From SB25 sp050180705 (GTDB lineage Bacteria; Bacteroidota; Bacteroidia; Bacteroidales; Tenuifilaceae): 64,000 bases of DNA. Of the stretch, positions 26,550 through 35,649 are shown one piece after another; the first letter of the stretch is position 1; each line of letters starts with the position of its first letter. The stretch spans positions 124,001 to 188,000 of the forward strand of contig JBFXDX010000002.1 in NCBI GenBank assembly GCA_050180705.1, given 5' to 3'. The position numbers and the translations under genes are program-made. The notes beneath the pieces were generated by a model, which was not told the origin of the DNA, ran no database searches, and saw nothing but the letters and a program-made list of their open reading frames with translations.

Positions 26550-26557
26550 CAAACGTA
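26550..26557 (-). promoter_or_regulatory. -7 box upstream of the DUF2490 gene
   Basis: Minus-strand TACGTTTG matches TAnnTTTG, 33 bases before the ATG at 26516. No TTG at the usual spacing. Confidence 0.4.
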
Positions 26558-26600
26558 AACAATTTTTACCTATTGTATAGTGATTGTGAAAATCGACGAA

Positions 26601-27854
26601 TTAGTTAAATCTTCGTTTTTGGAACCAGATGTCAGCAAAATTAAGGGAAAGATTAACTTGGATGTAATTTTCCTTAAACATTCTATCGGCCAATCGGCCT
26701 TTTTTACCGACGTCTACCGAAAGTCCAACAACCGATAATTGATTCTTAATAGGAATAAGAAGCCCGGCACTAATTCCGTATGTGTCAAAGTTATCGTTGT
26801 TTATTTTGAGATATGACCTGTCAAAATGTGCACCTAACTGGTAGGACATGCGTTCAAAAATATTTTTCCCAAGAAATGCTCTTGGACAATATTGAGCACC
26901 AATTGCAACGTGATGGCTATTGGTTAGGGCGCTTATATCATTTTTCTTTTTTAAACTTTCCCAGTTTTGAAACTTATAGTCAGCCCCAAATAACCATTTA
27001 CTAGAACTAAGCGAGAATCCAACTCCTCCAAATGAAGGTATCCAAAAGTCAAGGTGATCTACATATTCTTCATCATCGGAAATAAGACTGGATTCATATG
27101 ATTCATACTCAAGTAATTGTAGTTTGTTGTTTATTCCTCCTACTATTCCAACGGTATATTCCCAATTTGAATTTAACGAATCTGTAAATTGAGTTCCAAA
27201 ATCAAAACTAAATGCTGAACTCGGTTTGAATTTTAGATTTTTTTGCCATGTATCTGCACTTATGGTGCTATTGTCACAGGAATAACTTTCTTTTTTCTCA
27301 TAGTAGCCAAGTAGAATGTTGGAATTGACTCCAATCGAAAAATGTTTTCCGATTTTGACAGAGTTGCCTAAATATAATTTGCTTAATCCACCATTGCCTT
27401 CGCTTGTTAAAGTGAACGTTTCAGTCTGTCCCTCAATATTTTTAGTACTAGTTGTTTTGTAACCTACATTAGTGTATGGGATAACTCCAGCACTTATTCC
27501 CCAGTTTTTGTTAAACCTTAAGCCTAGTGCAAGTTTTTTTAGGTTTCCATTTATTGCTCTATAGGATGTGCTGGCCGATTCAAATCTAGACATATTGCCA
27601 CTCATGGCCACATCCAATACGAAAAAAAGGCTATCGGTTGAACTGTACGATGCTGGGTTTGCATAGTTTAGAAAACCATTGGCTCTCATGCCAATGCCAA
27701 CCCCTCCCATTCCTGATGTACGGCTATGATCAGAGATTTCAAATTCTCCTATTCCATAGTAAGAATATGGCGAGTTGGTAGACCCTTGGCTGAAACTATA
27801 TAAACTAGTTGTAGAAAATATAATAGAAATAAATACTCTTCTCAAATTATTCAT
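26601..27854 (-). CDS. Outer-membrane beta-barrel protein (PorV/FadL-like pattern)
   Basis: 417 aa. A signal peptide (residues 1-22, ending YSFSQ) is followed by SPYSYYGIGEFEI and SGMGGVGIGMRANGFLNYANPASYSS, the N-terminal plug-and-strand pattern common in FadL/PorV-related barrels of Bacteroidota. The remainder alternates beta-strands and ends VNLSLNFADIWFQKRRFN. Its start overlaps the end of the DUF4270 gene by 8 bp, so the two are translationally coupled and probably act together at the outer membrane. The precise role is unknown. Confidence 0.78.
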   Translation of the reverse strand: MNNLRRVFISIIFSTTSLYSFSQGSTNSPYSYYGIGEFEISDHSRTSGMGGVGIGMRANGFLNYANPASYSSTDSLFFVLDVAMSGNMSRFESASTSYRAINGNLKKLALGLRFNKNWGISAGVIPYTNVGYKTTSTKNIEGQTETFTLTSEGNGGLSKLYLGNSVKIGKHFSIGVNSNILLGYYEKKESYSCDNSTISADTWQKNLKFKPSSAFSFDFGTQFTDSLNSNWEYTVGIVGGINNKLQLLEYESYESSLISDDEEYVDHLDFWIPSFGGVGFSLSSSKWLFGADYKFQNWESLKKKNDISALTNSHHVAIGAQYCPRAFLGKNIFERMSYQLGAHFDRSYLKINNDNFDTYGISAGLLIPIKNQLSVVGLSVDVGKKGRLADRMFKENYIQVNLSLNFADIWFQKRRFN

Positions 27855-29154
27855 AGTATAGTAAATAAAGTTTTAGACAAGTTTTATATTTTGATTTTAG
27901 CGGATCGGCAATGATTACATGATCGAACTTTGACTCGAAATCAACAGGAATAATATGTATCCCATTGTAATCCCATTCATTAGCATATAGTAAATCTTGA
28001 ACATATGTGGTTATATTCCACGAGTAATAAGTGTTTTCCTTGTATATTTCGTCTTTATAAAGCGTGCTTATTACTTGATTCCCTGATCCATCTTTGATCG
28101 GGGTGTCTGATTTGTCGTTATGGTTGTTGGTTGGGAAAATGTAAAGTTTTTCTGGCAGATAGGTGTAGTCCATTTCTATGGATGGTTGTATAACTAAATC
28201 GGCTCTAATGATCTCGAATTTTCTATCATCAAGTAACAGTTTTTTTAGAGAAGGGAACTCAACTCTTGTAAAAATTCCGGAACCACCTTGTAGGTATGCA
28301 TAGTTATTTACTTGTGTCGATGATACGGGGTCTTCGGAAATACTAGATGCTACAGATCCATCGTTTGTTGTTTCTACATTATTGAATTGATATGTCGTGT
28401 AAGCTGTGGCTGGGGCTATTTTTAATATACTTGTAGAGTCTCTGTAACCCCTCGCATGATAGTACATGTTAAAGTGTATAGAATCTAATGAAAAACCTAG
28501 TATTGAATTAGCCTCAGTTGTTTTTAACAATATTCCCTTAAAGTAGTTTACAAATGGGTCAAAATCAGAAAAGGGCTTTGAACTTGATTTGAACTTTTCA
28601 AACAACTTGGTGGAGAAGTCTGAATTAATTGGTATACGAATTTCTTTTCCCGATTTAGGTTTTGGTCTAGTCACCTCTTTTTCTCCTAAAACATTATTAT
28701 CATATTCGAAACTTGAGTTGTTATAGAGAAGCTTGCTCGTTTTGTCTAGCAATATATCTTCGGTTACCTCGTGGACCTGAATTTTGTACACAGCGGATGT
28801 GTCCCCATAGTAATAACCGCTTGGCTTTAATATAAGCACAAAAGAGTCCAGTTCAGTGTTTTCTGATAGAACTAAGTCGTTGCTGCCCATTATAGCGTAA
28901 CTTTGAGACGTCAGTGTTCCTATCTTTGAATCTATAAACTGTCCAACCAAGGCAAGGTTATTACCTGAAGTTTGAATTGAGTCCATTCTGAAAGACGAAA
29001 GACTTACACTGAATGTGTCTGTATATACCATTGTCGCATCAGAATGAATGAATTGGTTGCCAATGGTGAGTTCGCTATCATTTGTACAGGCTGTGAATAT
29101 GTAAACTACAATAGCTATGATACTAATATTTACAAAGAATTTTTTCTTCATCAT
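27847..29154 (-). CDS. DUF4270 lipoprotein
   Basis: 435 aa. A lipoprotein signal (MMKKKFFVNISIIAIVVYIF) leads to lipobox cysteine C22 in FTACTND. The mature region carries DUF4270 features: SELTIGNQFIHSD at the start of the domain, VYTDTFSVSLSSFRMDSI, NNLALVGQFIDSKIG, ILKPSGYYYGD, GGSGIFTRVEFPSLKKLL and a C-terminal KYKTCLKLYLLYY. DUF4270 proteins are surface-exposed or outer-membrane lipoproteins of Bacteroidota without an agreed function. It is coupled to the barrel gene downstream and divergent from the kelch lipoprotein. Confidence 0.85.
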   Translation of the reverse strand: MMKKKFFVNISIIAIVVYIFTACTNDSELTIGNQFIHSDATMVYTDTFSVSLSSFRMDSIQTSGNNLALVGQFIDSKIGTLTSQSYAIMGSNDLVLSENTELDSFVLILKPSGYYYGDTSAVYKIQVHEVTEDILLDKTSKLLYNNSSFEYDNNVLGEKEVTRPKPKSGKEIRIPINSDFSTKLFEKFKSSSKPFSDFDPFVNYFKGILLKTTEANSILGFSLDSIHFNMYYHARGYRDSTSILKIAPATAYTTYQFNNVETTNDGSVASSISEDPVSSTQVNNYAYLQGGSGIFTRVEFPSLKKLLLDDRKFEIIRADLVIQPSIEMDYTYLPEKLYIFPTNNHNDKSDTPIKDGSGNQVISTLYKDEIYKENTYYSWNITTYVQDLLYANEWDYNGIHIIPVDFESKFDHVIIADPLKSKYKTCLKLYLLYYE

Positions 29155-29189
29155 AAGGTTTGCTAAATATAATTTTCAAAAAAAACACA

Positions 29190-29197
29190 CAAAAATA
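29190..29197 (-). promoter_or_regulatory. -7 box upstream of the DUF4270 gene
   Basis: Minus-strand TATTTTTG matches TAnnTTTG, 35 bases before the ATG. It sits in a 263-base AT-rich divergent region (29155-29417) that also holds the kelch-gene promoter. Confidence 0.45.
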
Positions 29198-29313
29198 TTT
29201 AAATAATAATAAATAGATAATATAACCCATTTTATCGACAAAATATTTTTTTACAAACATGGCAAAAGTATCTATAAAAAGTTTAGATAAATAGTTAATT
29301 GAGGTTAATTGTG

Positions 29314-29343
29314 TTTGTTTTGTATATAAATATCTTATTTTTG
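29314..29343 (+). promoter_or_regulatory. Promoter of the kelch lipoprotein gene
   Basis: TTTG at 29314-29317 and TATTTTTG at 29336-29343 with 18 bases between. The leader to the ATG at 29418 is about 68 bases. Confidence 0.65.
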
Positions 29344-29417
29344 TCGAAAATTTTGTAGGAGAGAATCTTTTTATCACTTATTTTCGCCTAAAATAATCAA
29401 TTATTACCGTGTAAATT

Positions 29418-30455
29418 ATGAACAGAAAATTGTCTTATTTAAGAATTTTATCCGTCATTTTTTTAATGATGTTTGCAGTTTCGTCGTGCAATGACGATGA
29501 TGCCGAGGATTTAGTTGGTAACTGGGTCGACCGTTATGAATTTGAGGGGGTTGCTAGAAGCCATGCTGTTTCTTTTACCATAGGAGATAAAGCGTATGTT
29601 GTTTCTGGTTACGATGGTGTAGAAAGAGAGTATTTACAGGATTGCTGGGAGTTTAATCCAGAAAGTAATCAGTGGACTCGAATGGATTCTTTTCCAGGCA
29701 TAGGCCGTACTGGTTCATGTGCGTTTGTTGTAAATGGTAAGGGATATGTTGTTGGTGGTTATGATGGCGAAAACGAAGATAAACTGAAGGATGTTTGGGA
29801 GTTTAATCCTAGTGCAGCAAAAGGTAGCCAGTGGAGTGCTAAGAATGATTTTGTTGGTACGGCTCGTTATGGTGCTGTTGCTTTCACTGTTAATGGATCT
29901 GGATATATTTGTAGTGGTTATGATGGAAGCCATTTGAAAGAATTATGGCAGTATGATCCAACAGGAGACTCTTGGAATCAAAAAGCTAGTATTCCGGGTT
30001 CGAAGCGATATAATGCCAGTGTTTTTGTGATAAATGATATTGCTTATGTTTTTGGTGGCAATAGCAATGGTCAATATGTAGATGATTTTTGGGCATACGA
30101 TTATAGTACTGATACTTGGACTGCAAAACGTGATATTGCTGATAATGATGATGATAATAGTTATGATGATGATTACGATTCAATTGTTCGTGAATGCGGT
30201 GCGACTTTTGTTATCAATGGGTATGGCTATGTTGCGACAGGCTATTCAAATGGTGTGATAAATACTACTTGGGAATATGATCCATCTACAGATTTATGGA
30301 CAGAGAAAACAGGATTAGAGGGAACAGCAAGAACGAATGCTATTGGGATTACTGTTAATAATAGAGGATTTATTTTGACAGGAAGAGCCAGTAGTTCATA
30401 TTTTGATGATGTGTGGGAATTCCATCCATTCGAAGATCAGGTAGATAATGATTAG
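29418..30455 (+). CDS. Kelch-repeat lipoprotein
   Basis: 345 aa predicted surface lipoprotein. The signal ends at lipobox cysteine C24 (FAVSSC), followed by the acidic NDDDAEDL. The body is a six-bladed kelch beta-propeller; each blade has the aromatic/Gly-Gly turn: AYVVSGYDG, GYVVGGYDGE, GYICSGYDGS, AYVFGGNSNG, GYVATGYSNG, GFILTGRASS, with intervening W-x-F/Y-xP and tryptophan motifs. An Asp/Asn-rich insert (DNDDDNSYDDDYDS) lies between blades four and five. Propellers of this kind bind proteins or glycans; the ligand is unknown. It has its own promoter and terminator. Confidence 0.87.
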   Translation: MNRKLSYLRILSVIFLMMFAVSSCNDDDAEDLVGNWVDRYEFEGVARSHAVSFTIGDKAYVVSGYDGVEREYLQDCWEFNPESNQWTRMDSFPGIGRTGSCAFVVNGKGYVVGGYDGENEDKLKDVWEFNPSAAKGSQWSAKNDFVGTARYGAVAFTVNGSGYICSGYDGSHLKELWQYDPTGDSWNQKASIPGSKRYNASVFVINDIAYVFGGNSNGQYVDDFWAYDYSTDTWTAKRDIADNDDDNSYDDDYDSIVRECGATFVINGYGYVATGYSNGVINTTWEYDPSTDLWTEKTGLEGTARTNAIGITVNNRGFILTGRASSSYFDDVWEFHPFEDQVDND

Positions 30456-30475
30456 TTTATGTTATTAATAAATAG

Positions 30476-30507
30476 AACCCGAAACTTTAAGTTTCGGGTT
30501 TTTTTAT
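30476..30507 (+). terminator. Terminator after the kelch gene
   Basis: AACCCGAAAC at 30476-30485 pairs with GTTTCGGGTT at 30491-30500, 5-base loop, followed by a T-run. Confidence 0.88.
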
Positions 30508-30590
30508 AGGGTTTATTTCCTATATTATTGTATGTTCAGTCGATGGTTTTTCTTTGTTTATCTATCAAAACCCTCTTGTTATCTAATCTT

Positions 30591-30622
30591 TTTGTATTCG
30601 TATAGTCGTGCACTTTCCTTTG
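30591..30622 (+). promoter_or_regulatory. Probable promoter of the tolC-macAB operon
   Basis: TTTG at 30591-30594 and TTCCTTTG at 30615-30622 (one mismatch to TAnnTTTG) with 20 bases between. The leader would be only about 10 bases before the ATG at 30639. Confidence 0.45.
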
Positions 30623-30638
30623 TGTAAAATTTAATGTT

Positions 30639-31940
30639 ATGCAAAGGATCTTTTCTTTTCTTGTTTTAGTTCTGCTGGGTATGGTTGGATGTATCAATGT
30701 TGTTGCTCAGCAGCAATCCTCTGATTTGTGGGATTTGAATCGTTGTATTACCTATGCTCAGGATAATAGTTTGCAAGTTAAACAGATGAGGTTGGAGGTT
30801 GCTTCAAATCAACAAGATTTGATTAAAAGTAAGTCCGAATGGCTTCCTAGTTTAAATGCATCCGTTTCCGAAGATTTTAGCAATTCACTTTCGTCTGATA
30901 ATACAGGTATTTCGTTAAGTTCAAGTATGCCTATATATAGTGGAGGTGCAATTGCAAACGGCGTAAAAGTGAGTAAACTTAGTGTTGAGCAAGCGAGCCT
31001 TAATGTGGAGCAAACTCAGAAAGATATTACTCTCTCAATTGTTCAGGCGTACCTTAATATATTATACTCTAAAGAATCTCTCGATTATAATAAAGAGGTT
31101 GTTGCTACATCGGAAAAGCAAGTTCAAAGAACTAGAGAACTTTATAAATCTGGTTCTGTAGTGCGTAAAGATCTTGCACAAATGGAATCCCAACTATCGA
31201 ACGACAATTATTCGCTTGTAGTTGCTCAGAATAGTGTAGTGTCGAATATAACTGTGCTAAAGCAGTTACTCGAAATTCCGGTGATGGATACATTTAAGGT
31301 TGCATTTCCAGAGGTTCAAGTCGATTATAATTTGTTCGTATTTCCATCCAAGTCCGAAGCGCTTGAGTCTGCCTTGGCTACAATGCCCGAGATTAAAAGC
31401 GTTAAACTTGGAACTAATATTGCCGAAACCGAATTGAAGATAGCAAAGTCGAGTTACTATCCTTCCTTGAGTTTGAGTGCAGGATATTCCACTAACTATA
31501 GTTCTAGTTTGGATGGTGGCTTTGGTACACAACTTTCCGATAACCAAATTAAGAAGGTTGGGCTTACGCTTAGTATTCCAATATTCAACCGTAATTCAAC
31601 AAAAACATCTGTTCAAAAGTCGAGGATTAGTGTTGAAAAAGCAAAACTCACCTATTCAGAGACGGAGAAGAACTTGCTTCAAACCGTTGAAACTGTTTAT
31701 CAGGATGCCATTGCTGCATTAAGCCGTTATAAATCGGCTGAGGTTCAAATGGAGGCAGCAACTGAAAGTTACAAGTTGTCTGAGCAACAGTTCAATGTTG
31801 GAATGATAAATACAGTAGAATTACTTGACGTTAAAACGTCGCTTCTCGATGCTAAGTCTGAGTTAACTCAAGCTAAGTATGCCGCTATTCTGAATCTTAA
31901 GATTCTAGATTTTTACATGGGGAAACCGATATCATTATAA
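30639..31940 (+). CDS. TolC family outer-membrane efflux protein
   Basis: Outer-membrane channel of a tripartite export system, 433 aa. A signal peptide covers about residues 1-23 (ending VVAQ). Two OEP repeats follow, the first opening WDLNRCITYAQDNSLQVKQMRLEV and the second near residue 245 (ALATMPEIKSVKLGTNIAETELKIAKSSYYPSLSLSAGYSTNYSS in outline). Long heptad helices include QFNVGMINTVELLDVKTSLLDA. It heads an operon with a HlyD/MacA adaptor, an ATPase and a permease; the adaptor gene follows after 10 bases. Confidence 0.93.
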   Translation: MQRIFSFLVLVLLGMVGCINVVAQQQSSDLWDLNRCITYAQDNSLQVKQMRLEVASNQQDLIKSKSEWLPSLNASVSEDFSNSLSSDNTGISLSSSMPIYSGGAIANGVKVSKLSVEQASLNVEQTQKDITLSIVQAYLNILYSKESLDYNKEVVATSEKQVQRTRELYKSGSVVRKDLAQMESQLSNDNYSLVVAQNSVVSNITVLKQLLEIPVMDTFKVAFPEVQVDYNLFVFPSKSEALESALATMPEIKSVKLGTNIAETELKIAKSSYYPSLSLSAGYSTNYSSSLDGGFGTQLSDNQIKKVGLTLSIPIFNRNSTKTSVQKSRISVEKAKLTYSETEKNLLQTVETVYQDAIAALSRYKSAEVQMEAATESYKLSEQQFNVGMINTVELLDVKTSLLDAKSELTQAKYAAILNLKILDFYMGKPISL

Positions 31941-31950
31941 AATTAATAAT

Positions 31951-33222
31951 ATGAAGAAGAAAGTTTTATTTATAGGATTGCCAGTTGTTTTTGCCATCAT
32001 TCTTTTCTTCGCTTTTGGTAGGGCAAAAAAAGATGAAGTGAGTTTTGAAACAATCACGGTAAAGCAGGGCGATATTATCAACACGGTAACAGCTACTGGT
32101 ACTGTTGAACCATTGGATCAGATTGATGTGGGTACACAGGTTTCGGGTGTTGTTAATAAGATTTATGCTGATTATAACGATGTCGTAAAAAAAGGTCAGC
32201 TTTTGGCTGAACTTGATAGGTCTACCCTTAAAGCACAGGAACTGCAATCGAAGGCTAGTTTGGCTTCAGCTGAGAATGAACTGCATTACCGAGAGCAGAA
32301 CTATAAGCGTACTTCAAAATTATATAAGGACTCTTTGGTTAGCGATGTTGATTTTGAGGAGGCCGAATATCAGTATAATAATGCTAAGGCAAATGTTGAT
32401 CAGTTAAAATCTAAACTAGAACAGGCCGAGGTGAATTTATCTTACGCTTATATTTACTCACCTATCGATGGTGTGATATTGAGTAGAAGTGTAGAGGAGG
32501 GGCAAACCGTTGCGGCAAGTTTCAGTACGCCTACTCTTTTCTCTATTGCTCGCGATTTAACTAAAATGCAAGTGGAGGCTGATGTTGATGAGGCCGATAT
32601 AGGTCAGGTTAGGCAAGGCCAAAGTGTTAAGTTTACTGTAGATGCTTTCCCTCAGGATACTTTTTCAGGAAATGTGACCCAAATTCGGTTGGAACCTACA
32701 ACAACATCGAATGTTGTTACTTACACCGTGATTGTTGAAGCACCAAATAACGATTTGAAGTTAATGCCAGGGCTAACCGCTAATATCGAGATTATTATTA
32801 AAGAAGCTAAAGGTGCTTTAGTTGTAACTCCTCGGGCTTTACAGTATGAACCAACACAGGAAGTTGCAGAGGTGTTTATGAAGAGGCCTGAGCATAATCC
32901 CGACGCAGAGGATTCAAAAGAATTTGAGGGTGATGAATCTGTGGCTAAGTCTAGCGGAATGCCAATGGGTGAACCAGGTGTTAAGCCCGAGGGTGCAAAG
33001 GTTGTATGGGTAAAGAAAAACAATAGTATTGAACCACATTTTGTGGAAACGGGGCTCGAAGATGGTGCTAAGGTTCAGGTGCTACATGGGTTGAGTTTAG
33101 GCGATAGTGTTATAACTGGTGTTGCTAAAGTTAGTACAACACAGACTTCTCAATCTCAAAGCGGTAGCCCATTTATGCCAAAACCACCACAACGTAAGCA
33201 GAGCAATAAGACGAGTAATTAA
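31951..33222 (+). CDS. MacA-like periplasmic adaptor (RND/HlyD family)
   Basis: 423 aa membrane-fusion protein linking the MacB-type transporter to the TolC channel. One N-terminal anchor helix (residues 4-22, VLFIGLPVVFAIILFFAFG). The lipoyl half-motif GTVEPLDQIDVGTQVSGVV is followed by an alpha-helical hairpin (about 90-155) and the second half-motif AYIYSPIDGVILSRSVEEGQTV, then beta-barrel and membrane-proximal domains. A Pro/Glu-rich insert (about 310-345, HNPDAEDSKEFEGDE) and a Ser/Gln/Lys tail are extra to the usual fold. It is followed 13 bases later by the ATPase gene. Confidence 0.93.
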   Translation: MKKKVLFIGLPVVFAIILFFAFGRAKKDEVSFETITVKQGDIINTVTATGTVEPLDQIDVGTQVSGVVNKIYADYNDVVKKGQLLAELDRSTLKAQELQSKASLASAENELHYREQNYKRTSKLYKDSLVSDVDFEEAEYQYNNAKANVDQLKSKLEQAEVNLSYAYIYSPIDGVILSRSVEEGQTVAASFSTPTLFSIARDLTKMQVEADVDEADIGQVRQGQSVKFTVDAFPQDTFSGNVTQIRLEPTTTSNVVTYTVIVEAPNNDLKLMPGLTANIEIIIKEAKGALVVTPRALQYEPTQEVAEVFMKRPEHNPDAEDSKEFEGDESVAKSSGMPMGEPGVKPEGAKVVWVKKNNSIEPHFVETGLEDGAKVQVLHGLSLGDSVITGVAKVSTTQTSQSQSGSPFMPKPPQRKQSNKTSN

Positions 33223-33235
33223 TAATTAGTTTGTC

Positions 33236-33982
33236 ATGAGCGATATTATTATAGGCATTGATAACATTAAGCGAGAGTTTGTTGTGGGTAGCGAACTTGT
33301 AAAAGCTCTTAGAGGCGTATCGTTTAATGTTAATAAAGGTGAGTTTGTAACTATAATGGGGGCGAGTGGTTCTGGTAAATCTACATTGTTGAATCTTTTA
33401 GGATGTTTAGATAAGCCATCCTCTGGCGATTATCTTTTAGATGGTGTTTCGGTTGCAAGTTTAACTAAGAGTGAGTTGGCTCGATTGCGGAACCGTAAAA
33501 TTGGATTTGTTTTTCAATCGTTCAACCTTTTGCCAAGAACTTCTGCTTTAGAGAATGTGGAACTTCCGTTACTATACAACTCAAAAATATCCAGCAAGGA
33601 GCGACGGGATAGGGCCCTTGCGGCTTTGGAAGCAGTTGGTTTAGTTCATAGAATGGATCACACTCCGGGTCAGTTGTCTGGTGGTCAGCAGCAACGAGTA
33701 GCTATTGCACGGGCATTGGTGAATGATCCAGTAATGATTTTAGCCGATGAGGCAACTGGGAATCTTGATTCTAAAACGAGTTATGAAGTTATGGATCTTT
33801 TTCAGCGACTTAATCAGAATGGCAAAACCATTGTTTTTGTAACGCACGAGCCCGATATAGCATTACTTAGTAAGCGGACAATAACATTAAGGGATGGCCA
33901 CATAATAAAGGATGGTCTTGTTGAAGATCCTAAAACGGCAAAGTGGTTTCTAGATAATTTACCTGTAAACGGCGAAAATTAG
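33236..33982 (+). CDS. MacB-type ABC transporter ATPase
   Basis: 248 aa ATPase of the MacB/LolD type. Walker A GASGSGKST near 41-49, Q-loop FQSFNLLPR, signature LSGGQQQRVAIARAL near 142-156, Walker B MILADEATGNLDS near 162-174 and the H-loop VTHEPD. It is encoded separately from its permease, unlike E. coli MacB where both are fused. Family members drive mechanotransmission for export of peptides, antibiotics or lipoproteins. It lies within the tolC operon. Confidence 0.95.
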   Translation: MSDIIIGIDNIKREFVVGSELVKALRGVSFNVNKGEFVTIMGASGSGKSTLLNLLGCLDKPSSGDYLLDGVSVASLTKSELARLRNRKIGFVFQSFNLLPRTSALENVELPLLYNSKISSKERRDRALAALEAVGLVHRMDHTPGQLSGGQQQRVAIARALVNDPVMILADEATGNLDSKTSYEVMDLFQRLNQNGKTIVFVTHEPDIALLSKRTITLRDGHIIKDGLVEDPKTAKWFLDNLPVNGEN

Positions 33983-33989
33983 TTTGATT

Positions 33990-35210
33990 ATGAACGGAGT
34001 AAATTTAACAAAGATAGCCCTTATGGCAATGGCAAGGAATAAAATGCGAACATTCCTTACTATGCTGGGCATTATAATAGGTGTTGCTTCGGTAATTACC
34101 ATGCTTGGAATTGGACAAGGATCAAAGCAAAGTATTCAGTCGGAGTTGTCGAGCATGGGTACCAACATGATCTTTATTCGACCCAATAGCGACATGCAGG
34201 GTGGTGTTCGGATGGATTTTGGTAGTATGCAATCGTTAAAAGTTTCTGATGCGAAGATTATCGAGAAGAACTGTCCTAGCGTTGCAGCTGTATCGCCATT
34301 GGTTAGCAGTAGTGGCCAGGTTATTAGCGGTGGAAAGAACTGGCCAACCTCAATACAGGGTGTAAGTGAGGCTTTTCTAAAAATTCGGAACATTACAGTA
34401 AAGGAAGGCGTTATGTTTAGTAATTCCGATGTTGTTACTGCAGCGAAGGTTTGTTTGCTTGGGAAAACGGTTGTTACTAATTTATTTCCCGATGGCTCTT
34501 CGCCTGTAGGCAAGTCAATTCGTTTTAAGGGAATTCCATTTGTAGTAATTGGAGTTTTGGATGAAAAGGGACAAAATAACTTTGGACAGGATCAGGACGA
34601 TATTATTCTTGCACCATATACAACTATCCAGAAGCGTTTATTAGCAATAACCCATGTTCAGAGCATTTACGCTTCGAGTATTGATGAGAGTTCTTCGACT
34701 AACGCAATCTCCGAAATTACCAATGTACTTAGAACTTCGCACAAGCTAAAAAGTGGTGATGATGATGATTTTGAGATTCGATCTCAGGCCGAAATGATTA
34801 AAACGTTTAGCTCTGTAACTGATATGCTTACAGCATTATTGGCATCAATTGCTGCAATATCACTGTTAGTTGGCGGTATCGGGATTATGAATATTATGTT
34901 TGTTTCAGTAACAGAGCGTACGCGCGAAATAGGTTTGCGTATGGCTATTGGTGGTCGAGAAATCGATATAATGTTTCAATTTCTACTGGAAGCAGTAATT
35001 ATTAGTTTAGTTGGTGGCATTATTGGAATTGCTTTTGGGGTTGCTGCTTCCCTTGTTATTTCATCGTTGTTGAGTTGGCCTATCCAAATTACAACGCTAT
35101 CTATTGTATTGTCTTTTGCAGTGTGTTTTGTGACCGGAATGTTTTTTGGATGGTATCCTGCCCGTAAGGCTGCTTACCTCGATCCAATAGAGGCATTGCG
35201 TTACGAGTAA
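33990..35210 (+). CDS. MacB-type ABC transporter permease
   Basis: 406 aa inner-membrane permease. One N-terminal helix (about 19-40, MRTFLTMLGIIIGVASVITM) is followed by a large periplasmic MacB_PCD domain and an FtsX domain with three C-terminal helices (about 280-400), containing GGIGIMNIMFVSVTERTREIGLRMAIGG in outline. The end GWYPARKAAYLDPIEALRYE is the usual FtsX terminus. The ATG at 33990 is preferred over TTG 33984, which lies one base after the ATPase stop. The gene pairs with the ATPase just upstream. Confidence 0.94.
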   Translation: MNGVNLTKIALMAMARNKMRTFLTMLGIIIGVASVITMLGIGQGSKQSIQSELSSMGTNMIFIRPNSDMQGGVRMDFGSMQSLKVSDAKIIEKNCPSVAAVSPLVSSSGQVISGGKNWPTSIQGVSEAFLKIRNITVKEGVMFSNSDVVTAAKVCLLGKTVVTNLFPDGSSPVGKSIRFKGIPFVVIGVLDEKGQNNFGQDQDDIILAPYTTIQKRLLAITHVQSIYASSIDESSSTNAISEITNVLRTSHKLKSGDDDDFEIRSQAEMIKTFSSVTDMLTALLASIAAISLLVGGIGIMNIMFVSVTERTREIGLRMAIGGREIDIMFQFLLEAVIISLVGGIIGIAFGVAASLVISSLLSWPIQITTLSIVLSFAVCFVTGMFFGWYPARKAAYLDPIEALRYE

Positions 35211-35235
35211 TTACTAATCTTTTAACTATTAAAAC

Positions 35236-35625
35236 ATGATTCGAACATTATTTTTTGCTATTATTGTATTAGGGAGTACAGTAATTGCGAGTGCGCAGAG
35301 ACCAAATGGTCCAAAAATGGATCCTGAAGAGATGGCAAAAAAAACAGTTAGCGATCTTTGTAAATCAGTCGAAGTTTCTACTGCTATACAGGATTCTTTG
35401 AATGTTGCCTTTTTGAACTTTTTTAATCAGATGGATAAGGCTCGAGAGTCTGGAGAAAGACCCAATTTTGAGAAATATGAAAAGGAGAGAGACTCGAAAG
35501 TAAAATCGTTTTTAACTGATGAACAGTATGCGCTATATACTAAGTTCATGGACGAGAGAAAACCTAAAAGACAAGGGTCTGGTAGAGGTGAGATGGGCGA
35601 GGGGCGTCCACCAATGAATCAATAA
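35236..35625 (+). CDS. Small periplasmic Spy/CpxP-like protein
   Basis: 129 aa. A signal peptide covers residues 1-20 (ending IASA), followed by a helical domain (EEMAKKTVSDLCKSVEVSTAIQ; DKARESGERPNFEKYEKERDSKVKSFLTDEQYALY). The tail is basic and Gly/Pro-rich (KRQGSGRGEMGEGRPPMNQ). Length, secretion and LTxxQ-like segment (FLTDEQYALY) resemble small Spy/CpxP-type envelope stress proteins, but there is no firm family match. Its position between the efflux genes and a LytS/LytTR pair suggests an envelope-sensing or accessory role. Confidence 0.6.
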   Translation: MIRTLFFAIIVLGSTVIASAQRPNGPKMDPEEMAKKTVSDLCKSVEVSTAIQDSLNVAFLNFFNQMDKARESGERPNFEKYEKERDSKVKSFLTDEQYALYTKFMDERKPKRQGSGRGEMGEGRPPMNQ

Positions 35626-35649
35626 GAAGTTAAATAAATCTATTTAGAT

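Noticed and set aside
29123..29377. Minus-strand frame of 84 codons upstream of the DUF4270 gene
   Set aside because: It overlaps the DUF4270 start and covers the divergent promoter region; composition is that of AT-rich intergenic DNA.
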